Shown here: positions 58,797-64,000 of the stretch, piece by piece
Numbering within the stretch: the first letter of the stretch is position 1
Layout: every line of letters starts with the position of its first letter
Assembly: GCF_003634935.1 (NCBI RefSeq)
Contig: NZ_RBXO01000001.1
Location: 6,163,501 to 6,227,500 of the forward strand
Direction of reading: 5' to 3'
From: Saccharothrix australiensis
Lineage (GTDB): Bacteria > Actinomycetota > Actinomycetes > Mycobacteriales > Pseudonocardiaceae
DNA length: 64,000 nucleotides
Position numbers and translations under genes: made by a program
The notes under the pieces: generated by a model
Database searches by the model: none
Seen by the model: only the letters and a program-made list of their open reading frames with translations
Told to the model about the DNA's origin: nothing

Positions 58797-59999
58797 GTGT
58801 CCGATCCGCCGAACCGCCCGGAGCTGTACCGGAGAGCGTTCGAGCGGGCGGTCCGCGAGCACCGGACCCTCCGGGTGCACCCCGAGCGCGGCCGGGAGTT
58901 CCTGTTCGTGGCGCGCGAGCTGCTGACCATCCCCGAGGACGTCGAGCGGGTGCGGCGCAAGCTGGCGCACAGCGGCATCGCCACCGAGCGCGGCCGGGAC
59001 TTCGCGGGCATGTCGCGCCTGCTGCTGCCGCGCAACCCCGACGACATCCCGGCGGTCGTGCGCCTGCTGCGCGACCCCCGCCAGTGGCCCGGCGAGCGGG
59101 TGCCGTTCGTGCAGCCGCACCACGGGGTCGTCGGCCACGGCGGCAACATGCACGGCTGCCCCGGCCGACCGCCGAACGTCGCCGCGCCGCTGCCGGACCC
59201 GGCCGACGGCGACGAGGCCAAGGGCCGGGGCGTGGTCGTCGGCGTCGTCGACACGGGCATCGCGCGCGGCGCCGCGACCGACCACCCGAAGTGGCTGGGC
59301 GGCGCTTTCCTGCCCCGGCCCGACGAGGTGGACGCGGCCTACGCGCACGACGACGTGTTCGCCCTGGAGGGCGGGCACGGCACGTTCGTCGCGGGCGTGG
59401 TGCGGCAGGCCGCGCCCGGCGCCCGGCTGGACCCGGAGAAGGCGCTCGACCCGTCCGGGCTGGGCACCGAGGAGGACTTCGCGGCGGCGCTGGCGTCGTT
59501 CGACGAGCAGGTGCACGTCGTCAACGCCTCGCTGGGCTGCTTCACCCAGGACGACGTGGCGTCCGAGCCGATCCGCCGGGCGCTGCGGCAACTGCCCCCG
59601 TCGGTCGTGGTCGTCGCGTCGGCGGGCAACCAGGGCACCAACCGGCCGTGCTGGCCCGCCGCGCTGCCCGGCGTCGTCGGCGTGGCCGCGGTCGCGCGGG
59701 AGCCGGACGGCGCGCTCTCGCCGGCGTGCTACTCGAACTCCGGGCACTGGGTGGACGCGTGCGCGGTCGGCAACCGCACCAGCACCTACCTGAAGGGCCG
59801 GTGGGAGCTGCCGGGCGACCCGGTGGTCGACGTGTTCGACCGGTGGGCGTACTGGCTGGGCACGTCGTTCGCCGCGCCGCACGTGGCCGGCCGGATCGCG
59901 GAGGCGATGACCACGCACGGCCTGTCCGCGCCGGCCGCACGCGACCTGCTGCTGAGCGGCCCCGAGTTCTTCCCCGGCTACGGCCCCCTGGTGACCTGA
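58797..59999 (+). CDS. Intracellular S8 (subtilisin-like) serine protease
   Basis: 400 aa. Catalytic triad seen as Asp in VVVGVVDTGIARG, His in EGGHGTFVAGVV and Ser in LGTSFAAPHVAG; oxyanion Asn in VASAGNQGTN. No signal peptide and no recognisable inhibitor pro-domain; the first ~130 residues (ELYRRAFERAVREHRTLRVHPERGREFLFVARELL...) are a separate alpha-rich domain ending in a His-rich loop (VQPHHGVVGHGGNMHGC). It should therefore act in the cytoplasm. GTG 58797 chosen (GAGG upstream). The TGA at 59997 is in the same frame as the sigma gene that follows. Confidence 0.85.
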   Translation: MSDPPNRPELYRRAFERAVREHRTLRVHPERGREFLFVARELLTIPEDVERVRRKLAHSGIATERGRDFAGMSRLLLPRNPDDIPAVVRLLRDPRQWPGERVPFVQPHHGVVGHGGNMHGCPGRPPNVAAPLPDPADGDEAKGRGVVVGVVDTGIARGAATDHPKWLGGAFLPRPDEVDAAYAHDDVFALEGGHGTFVAGVVRQAAPGARLDPEKALDPSGLGTEEDFAAALASFDEQVHVVNASLGCFTQDDVASEPIRRALRQLPPSVVVVASAGNQGTNRPCWPAALPGVVGVAAVAREPDGALSPACYSNSGHWVDACAVGNRTSTYLKGRWELPGDPVVDVFDRWAYWLGTSFAAPHVAGRIAEAMTTHGLSAPAARDLLLSGPEFFPGYGPLVT

Positions 60000-60040
60000 C
60001 CCCACCCCACCCGAGCCCCCACCCCGCTCCCACTTCACAC

Positions 60041-60101
60041 CCGCGAGCCGCCGACTCGACGGCGGCCGAGCCCGCCCGACGAAGGAGGGCCAATTCAACA
60101 C
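60041..60101. repeat. Third, partial copy of the 129-bp repeat element
   Basis: CGCGAGCCGCCGACT then CGACGAAGGAGGGCC and CAACACATC match the right arm and linker of the 15.8-16.1 kb copies; the hairpin's left arm is absent. It ends inside the first codons of the sigma gene and brings a strong AAGGAGG. Confidence 0.85.
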
Positions 60102-60719
60102 ATCACCCCCCTGGCGGGGCTCGTCCACGCGGCGGCCCGAGGCGACCAGCGCGCCTGGCACGAGATCGTCGACCGGTACGCGCCGCTGGTGCGTGCGGTG
60201 ATCCACCGGCACCGGCTGCGCCCGGCGGACGCCGCCGACGTCAACCAGACCCTGTGGCTGCGCCTGGTGGAGCGGATCGACGGGCTGCGCGACCCCGAAG
60301 CGCTGCCGGGGTGGATCGCCACCACCACCCGCAACGAGTGCCTGCGGGTGCTGCGCGCCCACCGGCGCACCCTGCCGTACGACCCGCTGTCCGACGACGA
60401 GCCGGTGAGCCCGGTCGACGCGGTGGCGGACCTGGACGAGGAGCTGGAGGCGGCGCAGCGGCGGCAGGCCCTGCGCGAGGGCTTCCGGGCGCTGTCCGAG
60501 CAGTGCCGCCGGCTGCTCGCCACGCTGATGGCCGACCCGCCGCCGAGCTACGCGGCGGTCGGCGAGGAGTTGGGCATGCCGGTGGGCAGCGTCGGACCGA
60601 CCCGCGTCCGGTGCCTCGACAAGCTGCGCAGGACGCCCGCGGTGCTGCGGTTGGCGCGACCGCGGCCGGTCGGCGGAGGAGGTGCGCCGGGTGAACGGTC
60701 CGGGGTGGGAGAGCGATGA
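60093..60719 (+). CDS. ECF-like sigma factor with no ordinary start codon
   Basis: About 208 aa. Region 2 (LAGLVHAAARGDQRAWHEIVDRYAPLVRAVIHRH... DVNQTLWLRLVERI) and region 4 (LSEQCRRLLATLMADPPPSYAAVGEELGMPVGSVGPTR). The frame is open from the subtilase TGA (59997), but it has no ATG, GTG or TTG before GTG 60189, which lies inside region 2. AAGGAGG (60082-60088), donated by the repeat element, sits 4 nt before ATT 60093; ATC 60102 and CTG 60111 are alternatives. I annotate from ATT. Either the start is unusual, or the protein is made by readthrough or re-initiation. Confidence 0.75.
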   Translation: MQHITPLAGLVHAAARGDQRAWHEIVDRYAPLVRAVIHRHRLRPADAADVNQTLWLRLVERIDGLRDPEALPGWIATTTRNECLRVLRAHRRTLPYDPLSDDEPVSPVDAVADLDEELEAAQRRQALREGFRALSEQCRRLLATLMADPPPSYAAVGEELGMPVGSVGPTRVRCLDKLRRTPAVLRLARPRPVGGGGAPGERSGVGER

Positions 60720-61152
60720 GGCGCTGCTGCGCGAGCTGGCCGAGGCGCTGGCCGAGGAGCGGGACGTGCCGCCGGGGTTCGCCGAGGCGGCCCGCGCGGC
60801 GTTCGCGTGGCGGGCGGTCGACGCCGAACTGGTGCGGCTGACCACGAGCTACGACTCGGTCCTGGACGCCGGGCTCGCGGGCCGGGCGCGGGCGGCGGCG
60901 ACGGCGCGGCAGCTCGTGTTCGACGCCGAGGGGATCTCCGTGCAGGTGGAGGTCACCGAGGCCGGCGTGGCGGGCCAGGTGCTACCGGCCCGGCCGGGTC
61001 GGGTCGCGCTGGTCACGGCGTCCGGTCCGGTGGAGGACGCCGCGCTGGACGAGCTGGGCTGCTTCCTGCTGGGCCCGCCGCCGCCCGGACCCGTGCGCTT
61101 CCGCGTCGAGTCCGGGGGGACGGCCGTGGTGACCGACTGGGTCTGCGTGTAG
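60691..61152 (+). CDS. Partner protein of the sigma/subtilase/CHAT set
   Basis: 153 aa. N-terminal helices (LLRELAEALAEERDVPPGFAEAARAAFAWRAVDAELVRLT), then a beta-rich C-terminal half (TARQLVFDAEGISVQVEVTEAG..., FRVESGGTAVVTDWVCV). I recall this family (FAWRxxDAEL ... VVTxWV) next to sigma and CHAT/subtilase genes in other actinomycetes; function not established. An anti-sigma or sensor role is a guess. GTG 60691 overlaps the sigma gene by 29 bp. Confidence 0.7.
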   Translation: MNGPGWESDEALLRELAEALAEERDVPPGFAEAARAAFAWRAVDAELVRLTTSYDSVLDAGLAGRARAAATARQLVFDAEGISVQVEVTEAGVAGQVLPARPGRVALVTASGPVEDAALDELGCFLLGPPPPGPVRFRVESGGTAVVTDWVCV

Positions 61153-61283
61153 GTCGCCGGCACCGCGCGCACCCCCTGGTGCGCCCGGACCACCGCGCCG
61201 GACGATCGTTTTCGCGCAGCACCGCCGGCCGAAAGCCTTGACGCGGAGCGGTCCGGATCCGCAGGATTTGCGGACCTGATCTT

Positions 61284-63050
61284 ATGCACCCCATATTCGC
61301 GATGACGGGCCGGGCGCCGGGTGGGCGAGCCGCGGTGGACACCCCCGCGGCGGGTGGCGCGCGGGCGGGCGGCGGACCGCCCGAGTCGGTCGCGGCGCTG
61401 CTCGACGTGCTCACCGCCGACCACGCGAACGCCCTGCCGCGCCACGCGCCCGCCGGGCCGGGCAAGGCATCCACCGGTCCGGGGAGCGCGCCCGCCGAGC
61501 GGGAGCGCGACGAGCTGCGCGACAGCGAGGCGCGGCTGCGCCACGTGTTCGAGTCCTCCGCGACGGGCATCGCGATCTTCGACCCGGACGGCCGGGTGGT
61601 GGACGCGAACCCGGCGCTGCGGCGGATGCTCGGGCACGCCGAAGACCCCGGCCGGGAGCCGGTGGAGCTGTTCGCGCCCGCCGACCTGGCCGCGTTGCGG
61701 GCCGCGTGGACGACCATGCCGGCCGGCGGCACGCGCGTCGAGCGGCGGTTCACCGGGCCTACCGGCGATCCACTGTGGACCAACGTCGCGCTGTCCCTGG
61801 CCCACGACGGCGCAGGCCGCCTCCGCTACCGGGTCGCGGTGGTCGAGGACGTGACCGAGCAGCGGGAGCTGCGCGACTACCTGCGGCGCCAGGCGCTGCA
61901 CGACGTGCTGACCGGGCTGCCGAACCGGCAGGGCTTCCTGCTCCGGCTGGAACGGGCGATCCACCGGCCCGGCTCGCTCACGCTGTGCTACCTCGACGTG
62001 GACTGCGTGGCGATCGTCAACGACGGCATCGGCTACGAGGCGGGCGACGAGCTGCTGAGGGTGGTGGCCCGGCGGTTGACCGCCGCGGTCGCCGACGAGG
62101 ACGCGACGGTGGCGCGGATCGGCGGCGACGAGTTCGTCGTGCTGGTCGAGGACTCGCCCGGCACGCCGGGCATCCCGGCGCTGGCGGCGGCGATCGCCGC
62201 CGAGCTGTCCGAGCCGGTGTACCTGTCCGGGCGCGGCGTCGGGGTGTCGGCGGGCATGGGTTTCGTGCGCACGTCCGCGCGGGACGTGGCCCCGATGTCG
62301 TTGCTGCGGCAGGCGCACACCGCGCTGCGGCGGGCGGAGGACGGCGGCAAGGGCCAGTGGGGCGTCTACGACGCCGGGCAGGACGCCCGCGACCGGCCGC
62401 GGTTGGCGCTGCTGGCCGGCCTGCCCGGCGCGGTGGAGAACGGCGAACTCGCCATCGGGTACCGGCCGGTGGAGCACGTCGGCGGACCGGCGGCGGGCAC
62501 CCGCGCGGCGGTGGCGGCCCGGTTCCGCCTGCCCTTGCCGGGGTACGGCGCGGTGGCGCACGAGGAGTGCCTGCGCTGCGCCGACGCGGTCGGGCTGAGC
62601 GGGCGGCTGGCCCGGTGGCTGCTGGCGGAGGCGTGCGCGTTCGCGGCGGCGGAGGCGACGCCGGTGCTGGTGCGGCTGTCGGCCGACCAGTCCCGCGACC
62701 CGGACCTGGCGGCGGTGGTCGTGGCGGCGCTGCGGTCCTCCGGCCTGCCGCCGGGGCTGCTGTGGCTCAGCCTCGACTCGGCGGCCCTGACCGGCGGGCC
62801 GGACGCGCTGGAGGACAACCTGACCACGTTGGCGGACATGGGCGTGCGGCGGCTGCTGCACGGTTTCGCCTGCGGGGTCGCGGAGGTCGCGCTGGTGCAG
62901 CGGCAGGCCCTGCACGGCGTCGAGCTGGACGCGCCGCCCGCCGAGCCGCTCGCCCGCGCCGCGCTCGCCGCGGTGCTGCCGCTGCTGCGCGACGGCGGGG
63001 TGCTGGTGGTCGGCGACGTGCCGGGCGCGGACCTGGTGGTGCGCAGGTGA
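61284..63050 (+). CDS. PAS-GGDEF protein with a degenerate EAL domain
   Basis: 588 aa. PAS domain (about 82-195; RLRHVFESSATGIAIFDPDGRVVDANPALRRML), GGDEF (about 205-370) with intact RIGGDEFVVL, and an EAL-like region (about 380-588) whose signature is lost (AVAARFRLP where EAL-x-RW belongs; metal-binding residues not seen). There is no RxxD inhibitory site 5 residues before GGDEF (DEDATVARI). So it is likely a c-di-GMP synthase without product feedback. ATG 61284; a promoter-like TTGACG-N18-CAGGAT lies at 61238-61267. Confidence 0.88.
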   Translation: MHPIFAMTGRAPGGRAAVDTPAAGGARAGGGPPESVAALLDVLTADHANALPRHAPAGPGKASTGPGSAPAERERDELRDSEARLRHVFESSATGIAIFDPDGRVVDANPALRRMLGHAEDPGREPVELFAPADLAALRAAWTTMPAGGTRVERRFTGPTGDPLWTNVALSLAHDGAGRLRYRVAVVEDVTEQRELRDYLRRQALHDVLTGLPNRQGFLLRLERAIHRPGSLTLCYLDVDCVAIVNDGIGYEAGDELLRVVARRLTAAVADEDATVARIGGDEFVVLVEDSPGTPGIPALAAAIAAELSEPVYLSGRGVGVSAGMGFVRTSARDVAPMSLLRQAHTALRRAEDGGKGQWGVYDAGQDARDRPRLALLAGLPGAVENGELAIGYRPVEHVGGPAAGTRAAVAARFRLPLPGYGAVAHEECLRCADAVGLSGRLARWLLAEACAFAAAEATPVLVRLSADQSRDPDLAAVVVAALRSSGLPPGLLWLSLDSAALTGGPDALEDNLTTLADMGVRRLLHGFACGVAEVALVQRQALHGVELDAPPAEPLARAALAAVLPLLRDGGVLVVGDVPGADLVVRR

Positions 63051-63100
63051 TCCCGCGCAGGTGGTACCGCGCAGGTGGTCCCAGGCGGGTGGTACCGCGC
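63041..63100 (+). repeat. 14-bp tandem repeat over the stop of the GGDEF gene
   Basis: GCGCAGGTGRTMCC units start at 63041, 63055 and 63069, with a further degenerate copy near 63083-63100. The first contains the gene's TGA. Confidence 0.6.
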
Positions 63101-63159
63101 GGGTGTACCGGGAGCCGGCGCGGTCGCGGGTTCCGCACGACCGCGCCGGCGCACCGGCC

Positions 63160-63768
63160 TCAGGCGAACGTCGGCTGCCGCATCGCGTGCTGCACCAACG
63201 TGATCAGCGTCTGCTTGGTCGACTGCCGGTTGCGCGCGTCGCACGGCACGATCGGCACCGCCTCGTCGATCGTCAGCGCCTCCCGGATGTCCTCGATCCG
63301 GTGGTGCAGCAGGCCGTCGAAGCAGTTCACCCCGACCACGTAAGGCAGTTCGCGGTCCTCGAAGAAGTCGATGGACGCGAACGCGTCGGACAGCCGCCGG
63401 GTGTCGACCAGCACGACCGCGCCGATCGCGCCGCGCACCAGGTCGTCCCACATGAACCAGAAGCGGTGCTGGCCGGGTGTGCCGAACAGGTAGAGGATCA
63501 AGTCGCTGTCCAGCGACACGCGGCCGAAGTCCATCGCCACCGTCGTGGTCATCTTGTTCGGCGTGCCGGACAGGTCGTCGACGCCGACGCTGGCCTCCGT
63601 CATCACCGCCTCGGTGGTCAGCGGCACGATCTCCGACACCGAGCCGACGAACGTGGTCTTGCCGACGCCGAACCCGCCCGCGACCACGATCTTGGTCGAC
63701 ACGACCGACGGGCTCGGCGTCGCCGACGGGCTCGGTGTCTCCGGGCGTCCGGGGGCACCACCGTTCAT
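63160..63768 (-). CDS. CvnD-type conservon GTPase
   Basis: 202 aa. P-loop GGFGVGKTTFV, G3 in YLFGTPGQHRFWFMWDDL, G4-like NCFDG in place of NKxD, as in conservon GTPases (MglA-like). Conservons in actinomycetes couple a kinase (CvnA), roadblock protein (CvnB), DUF742 protein (CvnC) and this GTPase. ATG 63768; the first ~24 residues are Pro/Ser-rich. Upstream, a CvnB gene ends 38 bp away, leaving no room for a CvnC. Confidence 0.92.
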   Translation of the reverse strand: MNGGAPGRPETPSPSATPSPSVVSTKIVVAGGFGVGKTTFVGSVSEIVPLTTEAVMTEASVGVDDLSGTPNKMTTTVAMDFGRVSLDSDLILYLFGTPGQHRFWFMWDDLVRGAIGAVVLVDTRRLSDAFASIDFFEDRELPYVVGVNCFDGLLHHRIEDIREALTIDEAVPIVPCDARNRQSTKQTLITLVQHAMRQPTFA

Positions 63769-63806
63769 GTTGCTTCCGCTTTCCCTAGTAGTGCCCCGAG
63801 AACCGC

Positions 63807-64000
63807 TCACCCGCGCATCGCGACGTGCAACCGCGAGCGGATCTCCGGGGTGAGCTGCACGCCCACCCGCTCGACCAGCCGGGTCATCGCGTAGCCGATG
63901 AGCCCGATGTCGCAGTTCGGCGCGGCCAGCACGGCCAGGCACGACCCGTCGCTGATGGACATCAGGAACAGGTAGCCCCGCTCCATCTCCACCACGGTCT
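63807..64000 (-). CDS. CvnB-type roadblock/LC7 protein (5'-partial)
   Basis: C-terminal ~64 residues only; the gene runs off the window end. [38 protein letters not shown]... [15 protein letters not shown] is the typical end of conservon roadblock proteins. It would dock the kinase and GTPase partners. The ATG-like start at 63995 is an internal Met. Confidence 0.88.
   Translation of the reverse strand, partial: TVVEMERGYLFLMSISDGSCLAVLAAPNCDIGLIGYAMTRLVERVGVQLTPEIRSRLHVAMRG

Overview
The window is very GC-rich DNA with actinomycete codon usage, GTG starts and leaderless promoters. It carries the block gcvP / MerR / bifunctional nuclease / MerR / garA / gcvH / CDP-alcohol transferase known from Mycobacterium tuberculosis Rv1822-Rv1832, together with WhiB, conservon, XRE-DUF397, DUF4383 and DUF5709 genes. 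This points to a filamentous actinomycete. My best guess is the Saccharothrix/Lentzea/Actinosynnema part of the Pseudonocardiales; that is inference, and no rRNA or tRNA gene is present to confirm it.

Layout. 0-10.3 kb: the end of a CBS-domain membrane protein; a ribbon-helix-helix (HicB-like) regulator, DUF4097 protein, cytochrome P450 and DrrAB-type ABC exporter in one line; a small zinc-ribbon protein, an MFS exporter, a conserved 291-aa protein and a membrane-anchored VWA protein. 10.4-15.7 kb: a complete glycopeptide-resistance cluster (vanY, vanR-vanS, vanH-vanA-vanX) whose two promoter regions share one operator architecture. 15.8-21.2 kb: a tandem 129-bp intergenic repeat, a WYL regulator with a DUF3224 gene, and a 1197-aa STAND-type ATPase with TPR/Sel1-like repeats. 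21.3-29.2 kb: the glycine-cleavage and GarA region, with a tandem glycine riboswitch ahead of gcvP. 29.6-36.1 kb: a general-stress block (STAS proteins, RsbW-like kinases, a SigB/SigF-type sigma factor, WhiB, DUF5709, F420 oxidoreductase, M50-like and DUF4383 membrane proteins). 38.3-40.2 kb: a gene-free array of ~105-bp imperfect repeats, each starting with a hairpin, interrupted by a decayed IS630 transposase and a 245-bp insert. 40.3-48.6 kb: an ECF sigma/anti-sigma pair, a mosaic DUF1996 pseudogene, a PHP protein, a radical SAM enzyme, two-component genes and small proteins. 48.7-50.1 kb: an XRE regulator with three tandem DUF397 genes. 50.3-55.4 kb: a second RsbW/SigB pair, a Balon/Rv2629-like ribosome factor, topoisomerase IB, a GCS2-type ligase and STAS. 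56.1-61.2 kb: a CHAT-TPR protein divergent from an intracellular subtilase, an ECF-like sigma factor and its small partner. 61.3-64 kb: a PAS-GGDEF-EAL protein and the end of a conservon.

How the genes fit together. VanRS would sense glycopeptide and switch on VanHAX and VanY, so that peptidoglycan precursors end in D-Ala-D-Lac. Two SigB-like modules, and at least four other genes near them, carry promoter-like sequences of the SigF/SigB type (GNNT, 16-17 nt, GGGTA), which suggests a local stress regulon that includes a possible ribosome-hibernation factor. The CHAT/subtilase/sigma/partner set looks like a conserved but uncharacterised protease-based signalling or conflict system. It is one of two candidates for an undescribed system here; the other is the hairpin repeat array at 38.3-40.2 kb. 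All function calls rest on reading motifs by eye; no database search was run.
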